The notes beneath the pieces were generated by a model. The model did no database searches and was not told the DNA's origin. It saw only the letters and a list, made by a program, of their open reading frames with translations. A stretch of 63,022 nucleotides of DNA, from positions 1 through 63,022 of the forward strand of contig JAPPMY010000247.1 of assembly GCA_028818855.1 (NCBI GenBank). The letters run 5' to 3'. Of the stretch, positions 25,109 through 37,804 are shown one piece after another. Source of the stretch: Rhodospirillales bacterium. GTDB taxonomy: Bacteria > Pseudomonadota > Alphaproteobacteria > UBA828. The translations under genes and the position numbers were made by a program. The first letter of the stretch is position 1. Each line of letters begins with the position of its first letter.

Positions 25109-25939
25109 ATGAGGCAGGCTCTGCACAACCTCCGCAAGTCGCCCTGGAGCGCGCGGTTCGGGCTCTTCATCGTCGTCTCCTACGTGTTCCTCGCGCTCTT
25201 CGGCCCCCTGCTCACCCCTTACGGCGAATCGGAGATCGTCGGCTTCGAGTACGAGCCCTGGGGGCCCGAGTTCCTGCTCGGCACGGACAACCTGGGCAGG
25301 GACATGCTGACCCGCCTCATCTACGGCGCGCGCAACACCATCGGCATCGCCTTCATCACGACCGTGCTGGCCTTCCTCGTCGGCTGCGCGGCGGGCTTCC
25401 TCGCCGCCGTGCTCGGCGGCTGGACCGAGCAGGCGATCAGCCGCGTGAACGACATCCTGATGGCGATCCCGCAGCTCATCTTCGCGCTGCTGATCCTGAC
25501 CATCGCCGGCACGTCGGTCCCGGTGCTGATCGTGGTGATCGCCCTGCTTGACTCCACCCGCGTCTACCGGCTCGCGCGTGCGGTCGCGATGAACATCGTG
25601 GTCATGGACTTCGTCGAGGTCGCGCGGCTGCGGGGCGAGGGCCTCTGGTGGATCATGCGGAGCGAGGTGCTGCCCAATGCGCTGCCGCCGCTCGTGGCGG
25701 AGTTCGGGCTCCGCTTCTGCTTCGTCTTCCTGCTTCTCAGCGCGCTGAGCTTCCTCGGTCTCGGCATCCAGCCGCCCACGGCCGACTGGGGCAGCATGGT
25801 GCGCGACAACGCGACGCTGATCACCTTCGGCGACTTCACGCCGATCCTGCCGGCGGCCTCCATCGCGCTGCTCACCATCGGCGTGAACTTCATCGTCGAC
25901 TGGCTCCTTCACAAGTCGTCGGGGCTCAAGGATGCCTAG
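25109..25939 (+). CDS. ABC importer permease, DppC type, island B
   Basis: A 276-aa partner permease (PF00528), with the first helix near residues 17-34, the family periplasmic block FLLGTDNLGRDMLTRLIYG and the contact loop FVEVARLRGEGLWWIMRSEVLPNAL. It ends SFLGLGIQPPTADWGSMV and a final helix. ATG 25109. The stop overlaps the start of the fused ATPase by eight bases. Confidence 0.94.
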   Translation: MRQALHNLRKSPWSARFGLFIVVSYVFLALFGPLLTPYGESEIVGFEYEPWGPEFLLGTDNLGRDMLTRLIYGARNTIGIAFITTVLAFLVGCAAGFLAAVLGGWTEQAISRVNDILMAIPQLIFALLILTIAGTSVPVLIVVIALLDSTRVYRLARAVAMNIVVMDFVEVARLRGEGLWWIMRSEVLPNALPPLVAEFGLRFCFVFLLLSALSFLGLGIQPPTADWGSMVRDNATLITFGDFTPILPAASIALLTIGVNFIVDWLLHKSSGLKDA

Positions 25940-27623
25940 CGCGGACACCTCCGGCGAGAGCCGCGCGCCTCTGCTGACGATGACGGGTCTCCGCATCGAG
26001 GGGCAGGCCGACGACGCGTGGCACGAGATCGTCCACGGCATCGACGTGGTGCTCCACCGCGGCGAGGTCCTGGGGCTGATCGGCGAATCCGGCGCGGGCA
26101 AGTCCACCATCGGGCTCGCGGCCATGGGATTCGCGCGGCCGGGATGCCGGCTCACCGGCGGCGACATCGTGTTCGACGGCGTGGAGCTGCGCAGCGCGCC
26201 GCGGGAGCACAACCGGCTGCTGCGCGGCGCGCGCATCGCCTACGTCGCCCAGAGCGCGGCGGCCGCGTTCAATCCGGCGCATCGGCTGATCGACCAGTTC
26301 ACCGAGGCCCCGGTGCACCACAAGGTCAGCTCCCGCTCCCGGGCGGAGGCGGACGCCAAGGACCTCTACAGGCGCCTGCAGCTCCCCGAGCCCGAGACGA
26401 TCGGCTACCGCTATCCGCACCAGGTCTCCGGCGGCCAGCTCCAGCGCGCCATGGTCGCCATGGCCATGGCCTGCCGGCCCGACCTCATCGTCTTCGACGA
26501 GCCGACGACCGCCCTCGACGTCACCACGCAGATCGAGGTGCTGGCCGCGATCAAGGACGTGGTCCGCCAGTTCGATACCGCCGCCATCTACATCAGCCAC
26601 GACCTCGCCGTGGTGGCCCAGATGGCGGACCGCATCATGGTGCTGCGCCACGGCAACCTCGTGGAAGAGGGAACGGCGGACCGCATCGTCAACCACCCGC
26701 AGGAGGACTACACGCAGAGGCTGCTGGCCGTGCGCTCCTACCAGAAGCCCACGGGAGAGGCCCCTGAAGAGGAGCCGCTGCTGCGTATCGAGGGCGTGTC
26801 CGCACGCTATCGGCGGTCGGCGCGCGTGCTGGAGAGCATCGACCTCTCGATCGGCCGCCAGCGCACGGTCGCCATCGTGGGCGAATCCGGCAGCGGCAAG
26901 AGCACGCTCGCGCGGGTGGTCACCGGGCTGCTGCCGCCGGAGGAAGGCAGCCTCACCTTCGACGGCGAGACGCTGGCGCCCGCGCTTGCCCAGAGGTCGC
27001 GCGAGAAGCTCCGTTGCCTGCAGATGATCCACCAGATGCCGGACACGGCGTTGAACCCGCGCCATCGCGCGCGCGACGTCGTCGGCCGCCCGCTCTCGTT
27101 CTATTCCGGACTGACAGGGCGCAAGCGGGAGGACCGGGTGCGGGAGCTGCTCGACATGGTCGAGCTGGAGCCCGACGACTTCATCGACCGGTTCCCGGCA
27201 GAGCTTTCGGGCGGCCAGAAGCAGCGGGTGTGCATCGCCCGCGCGCTCGCCGCCGAGCCGGAGCTGATTATCTGCGACGAGGTGACCTCGGCGCTGGACC
27301 AGCTCGTCGCCGAACGGGTGCTGGAGCTTCTGCAGCGCCTTCAGGACGACCTCGGCGTCTCCTACATGTTCATCACCCACGACTTCGCCACGGTGCGGGC
27401 GATCTCCGACGAGATCGTGGTGATGTTCCAGGGGCGCATCGTGGAGCACGGCGCGCGGAACGCGGTGCTGACCCCACCGCACCATGCGTACACGGAGCTG
27501 CTGCTCTCGTCGGTGCCGGAAATGGAGATCGGCTGGCTCGACCGGACGCTGACCGAGCGCGGCGGACATGAAGCCGGCAGTGAAAAGCCGTCGACGGGTG
27601 GCGCACCGCCCGTTCAGGAGTGA
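25932..27623 (+). CDS. Fused double ABC ATPase, island B
   Basis: A 563-aa protein with two complete nucleotide-binding domains. Domain 1 has GESGAGKST, signature VSGGQLQR, Walker [13 protein letters not shown] and H-loop ISHDLAVV. Domain 2 has [29 protein letters not shown] and THDFATV. Both sites look able to hydrolyse ATP, in contrast to the island A fusion. The C-terminal oligopeptide-type Cys extension seen in island A is absent; the chain ends in a short polar tail after [18 protein letters not shown] 25932 overlaps the permease stop; a Rieske oxygenase follows after 50 bases. Confidence 0.94.
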   Translation: MPSADTSGESRAPLLTMTGLRIEGQADDAWHEIVHGIDVVLHRGEVLGLIGESGAGKSTIGLAAMGFARPGCRLTGGDIVFDGVELRSAPREHNRLLRGARIAYVAQSAAAAFNPAHRLIDQFTEAPVHHKVSSRSRAEADAKDLYRRLQLPEPETIGYRYPHQVSGGQLQRAMVAMAMACRPDLIVFDEPTTALDVTTQIEVLAAIKDVVRQFDTAAIYISHDLAVVAQMADRIMVLRHGNLVEEGTADRIVNHPQEDYTQRLLAVRSYQKPTGEAPEEEPLLRIEGVSARYRRSARVLESIDLSIGRQRTVAIVGESGSGKSTLARVVTGLLPPEEGSLTFDGETLAPALAQRSREKLRCLQMIHQMPDTALNPRHRARDVVGRPLSFYSGLTGRKREDRVRELLDMVELEPDDFIDRFPAELSGGQKQRVCIARALAAEPELIICDEVTSALDQLVAERVLELLQRLQDDLGVSYMFITHDFATVRAISDEIVVMFQGRIVEHGARNAVLTPPHHAYTELLLSSVPEMEIGWLDRTLTERGGHEAGSEKPSTGGAPPVQE

Positions 27624-27673
27624 TATGACGTGCCCGACCCGACAGGCCGGGCATTGGGGAAGGGGGTCTGACC

Positions 27674-28756
27674 ATGAACGTCGCTGCGAAGCTGGCCGAT
27701 GTCTCGGCCGCCATCACCGACGCCCGCATGAAGGAGGCGACGGTGTGGGCGCTGCCGGCCCGCTGGTACGCCGACCCCGCGATCTACGAGGCGGAACGGC
27801 GGACCATCTTCTCGCGCGAATGGCTCTGGATCGGGCGCGAGGCGGAGGTCGCCCGGCCGGGACAGTACCTGACCGCCGCCCCCGCCGGCTTTCCGCTCTT
27901 CGTGCGCCGCGCCGAGGACGGCACGCTCCATGCCTTTCACAACGTCTGCCGGCACCGGGCGTCCAAGCTGCTGACAGAGCCGGGCGGGCACTGCCATGCC
28001 ATCGAATGTCCCTATCACGGCTGGCGCTATCGCTCCGACGGCGCGCTGGACCACGTGCCGCTCTTCGGCGAGGCGCCGGACTTCCCGAAGGACGAGTTGT
28101 CGCTCTTCCCCGTCGCCGTCGCGGTCTGGCGCGGCCTCGTCTTCGTCTGCCTGGACCCGGACGCGGCCCCGCTCCTGGAGTGGCTCGGCCCGATCGAGGA
28201 GGCGTTCGAGCGGACCGCGCCTGCGCGGGTCAACTTCGGGCGGGAGGCGACCTACATGGTGGCCTGCAACTGGAAGACCTACGTCGACAACTACCAGGAG
28301 GGCTATCACATCCCGCCGCTCCACCCCTCGCTGCACCGGGACCTGGACTGGACCCGCTACCGGGTCATCAATTTCGAGGGCGGCAGCCTCCACGACGGGC
28401 CGCAGCGGAAACGCTCCAACCATCCGGGAAGCTACGGGTGGCGCTTCCCCAACTTCGCGTTCAACTCGTACCCGGACGGGGTCGCCTTCATGCGGATGGA
28501 GCCGGCAGGCCACGCGGAGACGCGCCTAGTCTACCAGTTCTGGACGCCGGAGGGCGCAGGCGCAGCAGAGCTGGAAGCGGCAGCGGCCTACGGCAACCAG
28601 CTGGCCGAGGAGGACATCGGGATCGTGGAGGTGGTCCAGCAGAACCTGAACGCGGGCGTCTACGAGCGCGGTCCGCTGAGCCCCCGCCACGAGAACGGCC
28701 TCCTGCACTTCCACGAGATGGTGCGCCAAGCCCTCGAGCCGGTGGCGCCCGCTTAG
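27674..28756 (+). CDS. Rieske non-haem iron oxygenase, alpha subunit
   Basis: A 360-aa ring-hydroxylating-type oxygenase. The Rieske cluster motif is C92-R-H94 and C112-PY-H115. The mononuclear iron site is NYQEGYHIPPLH, with H212 and H217 as ligands, and a later acidic ligand probably in the EEDIGIVEV stretch. Proteins of this shape act on aromatic acids but also on quaternary amines such as choline, carnitine or stachydrine. No reductase gene lies next to it, so electrons must come from a shared partner. ATG 27674 has AGGGGG upstream. Position right after the island B importer suggests it oxidises the imported compound. Confidence 0.93.
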   Translation: MNVAAKLADVSAAITDARMKEATVWALPARWYADPAIYEAERRTIFSREWLWIGREAEVARPGQYLTAAPAGFPLFVRRAEDGTLHAFHNVCRHRASKLLTEPGGHCHAIECPYHGWRYRSDGALDHVPLFGEAPDFPKDELSLFPVAVAVWRGLVFVCLDPDAAPLLEWLGPIEEAFERTAPARVNFGREATYMVACNWKTYVDNYQEGYHIPPLHPSLHRDLDWTRYRVINFEGGSLHDGPQRKRSNHPGSYGWRFPNFAFNSYPDGVAFMRMEPAGHAETRLVYQFWTPEGAGAAELEAAAAYGNQLAEEDIGIVEVVQQNLNAGVYERGPLSPRHENGLLHFHEMVRQALEPVAPA

Positions 28757-28884
28757 AGCGATTTCCCAGTCGCATTCAACCGGGCGGGCGGGAAGGCGCC
28801 GAGCGGCCCGTCCATCACGGCTTCGGGCCTCCAGCCGCAGCAGGCGGCGGCCGAATTTCAGTCAGGGTTGAGGCGGTTGCGTGC

Positions 28885-28912
28885 TTGACACGCGGCCCCA
28901 CTCTCTTTAGAT
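28885..28912 (+). promoter_or_regulatory. Candidate sigma-70-type promoter for the LacI operon
   Basis: TTGACA at 28885-28890 is a perfect -35 box. A weak -10 (TTAGAT at 28907-28912, 16-base spacer) follows and is overlapped by the first LacI-type operator, the expected layout for repression. The LacI gene start is about 115 bases downstream. Confidence 0.45.
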
Positions 28913-28922
28913 CGATCCAAAC
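28906..28922. promoter_or_regulatory. LacI-type operator, site 1
   Basis: TTTAGATCGATCCAAAC. It contains the core GATCGATC and reads, on the opposite strand, as a near copy of site 2 at 28973-28989 (14 of 17 positions agree). LacI-family repressors bind such central-CG palindromes. It overlaps the candidate -10 box of the promoter in front of the LacI gene. Confidence 0.6.
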
Positions 28923-28972
28923 TCCAATTCCGGTGCCTGGTCCCGACAAGTTCTCGCCGTTGTGGCGTGTAG

Positions 28973-28989
28973 GTTTGGATCGATCTTAT
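28973..28989. promoter_or_regulatory. LacI-type operator, site 2
   Basis: GTTTGGATCGATCTTAT, an inverted partner of site 1 with 50 bases between them. Two sites at this spacing would allow looping by a tetramer or stronger repression by two dimers. It lies about 40 bases before the LacI start, pointing to autoregulation and control of the genes that follow. Confidence 0.6.
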
Positions 28990-29028
28990 GACCGAGAGAC
29001 GAGTGGATCGACAGGGGCGGCTCAGGGC

Positions 29029-31103
<2,075 letters not shown>

Positions 31104-31110
31104 GGGCAGA

Positions 31111-32697
31111 GTGACCCGCGAGATCACGGCGGACGACGCAGCGGCGCTGATCCCCAACGGCGCCGTGGTCGCGGTCAGCTCGTCCAGCGGGCTCGGCTGC
31201 CCCGACCGCGTGCTCCGCGCCATCGGCGAGCGCTTCGAGAGCGCCGGGCGCCCGCGCGGATTGACGACGCTGCACCCCATCGCCGCCGGCGACATGTACG
31301 GGATCAAGGGGATCGACCACCTCGCCAGGCCCGGCCTTCTCGCCCGGGTGATCGCGGGGTCGCTCCCCTCCGGCCCCTCCTCCCTGCCGATGCCGGCCAT
31401 CTGGCGCATGGTCACCGAGAACGCGATCCCGGCCTACAACGTGCCAAGCGGAATTCTCTACGACATGATCCGCGACGCCGCGGCGAAGCGGCCGGGCGTG
31501 CTCACCAAGGTCGGCCTCGACACCTTCGTCGACCCCGCGCTGCAGGGCTGCGCCATGAACGAGGCGGCCGCCGACAAGCCCATCGTCCGCCGCGCCGAGT
31601 TCGACGGCGACACCTGGCTCTACTTCCCGGCGATCGCGCCCGATGTCGCCATCATTCGCGGTACGACGGCGGACGGGCGCGGCAACATCTCCTGGGAGCA
31701 CGAGGGCGCCTACCTCGGCGCGCTCGATCAGGCGCTGGCGGCGCGCAACAACGGCGGCATCGTCATCGCCCAGGTCAAGCGGCGCGCCGACGGCGGCAGG
31801 CTGAAGCCCATGACGGTCCATGTGCCGGGCGTCCTGGTCGACCACGTGGTCGTCGAGCCGGAGCAGTGGCAAACGACGCAGACCGTGTTCGACCCCGCCA
31901 TCAGCGGCGAGTCGGTCCGCCCGGAGGAGAGCTTCGAGGTTCCCGACTTCGGGCCGGAGAAGGTCATCGCCCGCCGCGCCGCCCTGGAGCTGCGCCACGG
32001 CATGGCGGTGAACATCGGCTTCGGCATCGCCGCCAACGTCCCCCGAATCCTGCTGGAGGAGGGCGCGCACGGGTCCGTCACCTGGGTGCTGGAGCAGGGT
32101 GCGGTCGGCGGCGTTCCCCTGCTGGGATTCGCGTTCGGGTGCGCGGCCAACGCCGAGGCCATCATCCCCTCCCCCCACCAGTTCACCTACCTGCAGGGCG
32201 GCGGGTTCGACGCCTCCCTGCTGTCGTTCCTGCAGATCGACCGGGAGGGCAACGTCAACGTCTCCAGGCTTGCCGCGCGACCGCAGGTCACCGCCGGCGC
32301 CGGCGGCTTCGTGGACATCACGGCCAATGCGCCGCGCATCGTCTTCGCCGGCTACTTCACCGCCGGCGCCACGCTCTCCATCGAGGATGAAGCGCTGACC
32401 ATCGAGCGGGAGGGGAAGGTGCGGAAGCTGGTCGAGCGCGTCGAGCACGTGACCTTCAGCGGCCGCCGCGCCCGGGACCAGGGGCAGGACATCCTCTACG
32501 TCACCGAGCGCTGCGTGCTTCGCCTGGGCGCGCGCGGGCCGGAGGTGATCGAAGTCGCGCCCGGCGTCGACCTGGAGCGCGACGTGCTGGCGCAGGCGGC
32601 GTTCCCGCTGGCGGTCGCCCGCGATCTCAAGCAGATGCCGCCCGGTCTGTTCCGGCCCGAGCCCGTGGGCCTGGCGCTCAGAGAGCGCGCGGCATGA
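31111..32697 (+). CDS. Family I CoA-transferase, alpha and beta parts fused (YdiF type)
   Basis: A 528-aa enzyme with both CoA-transferase halves (PF01144) in one chain. The catalytic Glu is E328 in VLEQGAVGGVPLLG; the glycine-rich GFGIAANVPRIL of the beta half precedes it, and the alpha half has SSSGLGCPDRVL. It moves CoA from a donor such as acetyl-CoA to a carboxylic acid without ATP. The start is GTG 31111 with GAGGGCAGA just upstream. A CoA-transferase and crotonase in a sugar-type importer operon are unusual and suggest that the sugar is broken to an acid handled as a CoA thioester. Confidence 0.93.
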   Translation: MTREITADDAAALIPNGAVVAVSSSSGLGCPDRVLRAIGERFESAGRPRGLTTLHPIAAGDMYGIKGIDHLARPGLLARVIAGSLPSGPSSLPMPAIWRMVTENAIPAYNVPSGILYDMIRDAAAKRPGVLTKVGLDTFVDPALQGCAMNEAAADKPIVRRAEFDGDTWLYFPAIAPDVAIIRGTTADGRGNISWEHEGAYLGALDQALAARNNGGIVIAQVKRRADGGRLKPMTVHVPGVLVDHVVVEPEQWQTTQTVFDPAISGESVRPEESFEVPDFGPEKVIARRAALELRHGMAVNIGFGIAANVPRILLEEGAHGSVTWVLEQGAVGGVPLLGFAFGCAANAEAIIPSPHQFTYLQGGGFDASLLSFLQIDREGNVNVSRLAARPQVTAGAGGFVDITANAPRIVFAGYFTAGATLSIEDEALTIEREGKVRKLVERVEHVTFSGRRARDQGQDILYVTERCVLRLGARGPEVIEVAPGVDLERDVLAQAAFPLAVARDLKQMPPGLFRPEPVGLALRERAA

Positions 32698-33473
32698 GCG
32701 AGGGGCGGGTCACCTTCGCACGGGACGGCGCGATCGCGCGCATCACGCTGGACCGCCCGGACAAGCTCAACGCGCTGACGCCTGCGATGCTGGCCGAGCT
32801 ACGCGACGCCGCGGACCGCATCGAGCGCGACGACGGAATTCGCGTGGCCGTCCTCGGCGCAGCGGGCGAGAGGGCGTTCTGCGTCGGCGCCGACATCGAT
32901 GCCTGGGCCGGCGCCGATGCCCTTCACATCTGGCGCCACTGGGTGCGCGACGGCCACGCCGTCTTCGACCGCACGGCGCGGCTGCGCCCGCCCCTGATCG
33001 CCGCCATCGAGGGCTTGGCGCTGGGCGGCGGGCTCGAGCTCGCGGCCACGGCGGACCTCCGCATCGCCGGGGCGAACGCCGCGTTCGGCCTGCCCGAAGC
33101 GGACGTCGGCGTGGTGCCCGGCTGGTCCGGGACCCAGCGCCTCGTCCGCGCCGTGGGCGCCGCGCCGGTCAAGCTGATGGCGCTGGCCGGCGAGCGGCTG
33201 GACGCGCACGCTGCCGAGCGCGCAGGCGTGGTGCACCGGGTCGTGCCGGCGGGCACGGCGCTCGATGCGGCGCTCGCCCTGGCCGCGCGCATCGCCGCGC
33301 GAGCGCCGGTGGCCGTCCAGCTCACCAAGCAACTGATCAACGCCGCGGAGGGAGAAGACACCGCAGCGACCCTCGAAGCGCTTGCGTCCGGCGTCGCCGC
33401 CGGCACGCAGGACATTCGCGAAGGCGTGGCCAGCTTTCGCGAGAAGCGGCCGCCGGCCTTCTCCAACCGATGA
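32694..33473 (+). CDS. Enoyl-CoA hydratase/isomerase family protein, island C
   Basis: A 259-aa crotonase (PF00378) with LDRPDKLNALTPAM, AFCVGADIDAW, the oxyanion segment EGLALGGGLELAATADLRI and LPEADVGVVPGWSGTQRL. The first catalytic Glu (LPE) is present, but the second region reads VKLMALAGERL without the usual Glu, the reverse of the crotonase at 8390. One-glutamate crotonases act as isomerases, hydrolases or lyases. ATG 32694 overlaps the CoA-transferase stop (ATGA), so the two are translated together and probably act on the same CoA ester. Confidence 0.9.
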   Translation: MSEGRVTFARDGAIARITLDRPDKLNALTPAMLAELRDAADRIERDDGIRVAVLGAAGERAFCVGADIDAWAGADALHIWRHWVRDGHAVFDRTARLRPPLIAAIEGLALGGGLELAATADLRIAGANAAFGLPEADVGVVPGWSGTQRLVRAVGAAPVKLMALAGERLDAHAAERAGVVHRVVPAGTALDAALALAARIAARAPVAVQLTKQLINAAEGEDTAATLEALASGVAAGTQDIREGVASFREKRPPAFSNR

Positions 33474-33605
33474 GGGCAGCGCAAACACGGCCGGGCGCCG
33501 GACAAGGCGCGGCCGGATTTCGGACCGGCTCGCAACGGAATGCGCAGGCGAGCCGGCCGTTCAGAGCGTGAGACGCGCATTCAACCAACCGAGGGGAGAC
33601 CCATC

Positions 33606-34871
33606 ATGAAGATTCGATCCGTTCTTACCGCAGGCGTCGCCGGCGCCGCGATGACCCTTGCGGTCGGCCTGGCTTCGACCGCACAGGCCGCCGAGGAGGT
33701 CGAGGTTCTGCACTGGTGGACGTCCGGCGGAGAGGCCGCCGCGCTGAACGTCCTCAAGCAGGACCTCGAAAGCCAGGGCGTCACCTGGCAGGACATGCCC
33801 GTCGCCGGCGGGGGCGGCACCGAGGCGATGACCGTGCTGCGCGCGCGCGTCACGGCCGGCAATGCGCCGACCGCCGTCCAGATGCTCGGCTTCGACATTC
33901 AGGACTGGGCCGCCGAGGGCGCGCTCGCCGATCTCAACGCCGTTGCCGAGAGCGAGGGCTGGGACGGCGTCGTGCCGGCGGCGCTCCAGCGCTTCGCCAA
34001 GTACGACGGAAAGTGGATCTCGGCCCCGGTGAACGTGCATTCGACCAACTGGGTGTGGGCCAACAAGGGGATCATGGACGAGCTTGGCATCGCCGCGCCC
34101 AACACCTGGGACGAGCTGGTGGCCGCCCTCGATGCGATTCAGGCCGCCGGTTACGTGGCGCTCGCCCACGGCGGCCAGGCCTGGCAGGAGGCCACGATCT
34201 TCGACGGCGTCCTGATGTCCACCGGTGGAACCGACTTCTACCAGAAGGCCATGATCGATCTTGATCCTGAGGCGCTCGGCTCCGATACCATGAAGATGGC
34301 GTTCGATCGCATGGCGACGCTGCGTTCCTACGTGGACGACAACTTCTCGGGCCGCGATTGGAACCTCGCCACCGCCATGGTCATCGAGGGCAAGGCCGGC
34401 ATGCAGATGATGGGCGACTGGGCCAAGGGCGAGTTCCTGAATGCCGGCAAGCAGCCGGGCGTGGACTTCGTCTGCTTCCGTCATCCCGGCACGCAGGGGA
34501 CGGTGACCTTCAACGCCGATCAGTTCGCCATGTTCGCGGTGGGCGAAGAGCGTCGGCCTGCGCAGGAGAGGCTGGCGTCCGCGATCATGTCGACCTCGTT
34601 CCAGTCCGCCTTCAACGTGGTCAAGGGCTCGGTGCCCGCGCGCACGGACGTCTCTGACGAGGCCTTCGACGACTGCGGCAAGAAGGGCATGATGGACCTG
34701 GCCGAGGCCAACGCCAACGGCACGCTCTACGGCTCGTTCGCGCACGGCCACGCGTCGCCAGCGTCGGTGAAGAACGCCATCTACGACGTCGTCACCGCGC
34801 ACTTCAACGGCGAGTTCGATTCCGCGACCGCCGTGGAAGAGCTGGTGAACGCCGTCGAAGCGGCGATGTAG
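33606..34871 (+). CDS. Sugar ABC importer periplasmic binding protein (family 1)
   Basis: A 421-aa binding protein of solute-binding family 1 (PF01547). A Sec signal covers about residues 1-23 with cleavage after [19 protein letters not shown] and the [15 protein letters not shown] block are close to the glucose/mannose-type binding proteins of proteobacteria. ATG 33606 follows GAGGGGAGACC. It is separated by 132 bases from the crotonase and begins the transporter part of island C; two permeases and an MsmX/UgpC-type ATPase follow in order. Confidence 0.94.
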   Translation: MKIRSVLTAGVAGAAMTLAVGLASTAQAAEEVEVLHWWTSGGEAAALNVLKQDLESQGVTWQDMPVAGGGGTEAMTVLRARVTAGNAPTAVQMLGFDIQDWAAEGALADLNAVAESEGWDGVVPAALQRFAKYDGKWISAPVNVHSTNWVWANKGIMDELGIAAPNTWDELVAALDAIQAAGYVALAHGGQAWQEATIFDGVLMSTGGTDFYQKAMIDLDPEALGSDTMKMAFDRMATLRSYVDDNFSGRDWNLATAMVIEGKAGMQMMGDWAKGEFLNAGKQPGVDFVCFRHPGTQGTVTFNADQFAMFAVGEERRPAQERLASAIMSTSFQSAFNVVKGSVPARTDVSDEAFDDCGKKGMMDLAEANANGTLYGSFAHGHASPASVKNAIYDVVTAHFNGEFDSATAVEELVNAVEAAM

Positions 34872-34915
34872 CACGGCTGACCGGCAAAGCGGGGCAGACG
34901 GGTGTATCCTTCGTA

Positions 34916-35812
34916 ATGGAATACGGTCGTTACCTTCGCGGCTGGGCGCAGCAGGCGCTGCCCCGGCTGGTGCTCGCGCCGAGCTTCGCGGCGATCGTCC
35001 TCTTCGTTTACGGCTTTATCGTCTTCACCGTTTACCTGTCGTTCACCAACTCCCGCATCCTGCCGAAGTTCAACCTGATCGGCTTCGAGAACTACGAGAA
35101 GCTGTTCGGGCTGCGCCACTGGTCCACCGCGGTCGAGAATCTCGCGATCTTCGGCGGCCTCTATATCGCGATCTGCACCGCGATCGGGCTCACGCTCGCG
35201 ATCCTGCTCGACCAGAAGATCCGCAGCGAAGGCCTGCTCAGGCCGCTCTACCTCTACCCGATGGCGCTCAGCTTCATCGTCACGGGCACGGCGTGGAAGT
35301 GGTTCCTCGACCCCGGCATCGGGCTGGAGCAGACCCTGCAGAGCTGGGGCTGGGCAAGCTTCGAGTTCGACTGGATCAAGGACCGCCAGATGGCGATCTA
35401 CACCATCGTGATCGCCGCGGTGTGGCAGACCTCGGGCTTCGTCATGGCCATCTTCCTGGCGGGCCTGCGCGGCATCGACAACGAGATCATCAAGGCGGCG
35501 CAGATCGACGGCGCGTCGAACTTCAAGCTCTACGCCCGGATCATCATTCCGCAGCTCCGGCCCGCGTTCCTCTCTGCCTTCGTCGTCCTCGCCCACATGG
35601 CGATCAAGTCCTACGACCTGGTGGTGGCGCTGACCGGCGGCGGGCCGGGGCGGGCGACCGAGATGCCCGCGACCTTCATGTATTCCTACACCTTCACGCG
35701 TAACCAGATGGGCATCGGCGCGGGCTCTGCGGTGATCATGCTGATGATGATCGCGGCGATCATCGTGCCCTACCTCTATGCCGAGCTGCGGGAGCCCCGT
35801 CATGGCCGCTAG
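34916..35812 (+). CDS. Sugar ABC importer permease 1 (MalF/UgpA type)
   Basis: A 298-aa six-helix permease (PF00528). The first helix lies near residues 17-40, and the ATPase-contact EAA loop is IIKAAQIDGASNFKLYARIIIPQL. ALTGGGPGRATEMPATFMY is the typical C-terminal block of this type. ATG 34916. Its stop overlaps the start of the second permease by 11 bases. Confidence 0.94.
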   Translation: MEYGRYLRGWAQQALPRLVLAPSFAAIVLFVYGFIVFTVYLSFTNSRILPKFNLIGFENYEKLFGLRHWSTAVENLAIFGGLYIAICTAIGLTLAILLDQKIRSEGLLRPLYLYPMALSFIVTGTAWKWFLDPGIGLEQTLQSWGWASFEFDWIKDRQMAIYTIVIAAVWQTSGFVMAIFLAGLRGIDNEIIKAAQIDGASNFKLYARIIIPQLRPAFLSAFVVLAHMAIKSYDLVVALTGGGPGRATEMPATFMYSYTFTRNQMGIGAGSAVIMLMMIAAIIVPYLYAELREPRHGR

Positions 35813-36683
35813 CACGGTCGAGACGGCGGTCCGCACCGGGCGGCTCACGCGGGCGCTGATCTACGCCGTGCTGCTGGTCTTCGTCGTCTACTACCTGCTG
35901 CCGCTCTTCGTCATGATGGTGAACTCGTTCAAGGAGCTGGACGAGATCCGCGGCGGCAACATGCTGGCGCTGCCGGAACTGGTCACCATCGCCCCCTGGA
36001 TCAAGGCCTGGAACCAAGCCCAGATCGGAGTCCAGCCGACCGGGCTCGCGCCCTACTTCCTGAACTCGATCAAGATGGTGGTGCCGGCGGTGGTGATCTC
36101 CACGCTGCTGGGCGCGCTCAACGGCTACGTGCTCACCAAGTGGCGCTTTCGCGGCGATACCTTCGTCTTCGCGCTGATGCTGTTCGCCTGCTTCATCCCC
36201 TTCCAGATCGTGCTGATTCCCATGGCCCGGGTGCTGGGCTTCCTCGGCATCGCCGGCACCACCTGGGGCCTGGTGCTGGTGCACGTGGTCTACGGGCTGG
36301 GCTTCACCACGCTCTTCTTCCGCAACTACTACGCCGCGTTCCCGACCGAGCTGGTGAAGGCGGCGCAGATCGACGGGGCCAATTTCCTGCGCATCTTCTA
36401 TCGCATTCTCCTGCCAAGCTCCGGCCCCATCATCGTGGTCACGGTGATCTGGCAGTTCACCAACGTGTGGAACGACTTCCTCTTCGGCGCCTCGTTCGCG
36501 GACTTCGATTCGCAGCCGATGACGGTGGCGCTCAACAACCTGGTCAGCTCGTCGACCGGGGTGAAGGAGTACAACGTGCACTTTGCCGGCGCGGTCCTGG
36601 CGGCGATCCCGACGCTGCTGGTCTACGTCGTCGCCGGCCGCTACTTCGTGCGCGGCCTCATGGCCGGCGCCGTGAAGGGATAG
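35802..36683 (+). CDS. Sugar ABC importer permease 2 (MalG/UgpE type)
   Basis: A 293-aa partner permease (PF00528). The first helix is LIYAVLLVFVVYYLLPLFVMM; the EAA loop reads LVKAAQIDGANFLRIFYRILLPSS; the protein ends YFVRGLMAGAVKG, typical of MalG-type proteins. ATG 35802 lies within the end of permease 1. An in-frame ATG at 35778 would overlap further and has no ribosome site. Confidence 0.94.
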   Translation: MAASTVETAVRTGRLTRALIYAVLLVFVVYYLLPLFVMMVNSFKELDEIRGGNMLALPELVTIAPWIKAWNQAQIGVQPTGLAPYFLNSIKMVVPAVVISTLLGALNGYVLTKWRFRGDTFVFALMLFACFIPFQIVLIPMARVLGFLGIAGTTWGLVLVHVVYGLGFTTLFFRNYYAAFPTELVKAAQIDGANFLRIFYRILLPSSGPIIVVTVIWQFTNVWNDFLFGASFADFDSQPMTVALNNLVSSSTGVKEYNVHFAGAVLAAIPTLLVYVVAGRYFVRGLMAGAVKG

Positions 36684-36687
36684 GCGC

Positions 36688-37800
<1,113 letters not shown>

Positions 37801-37804
37801 GCCT

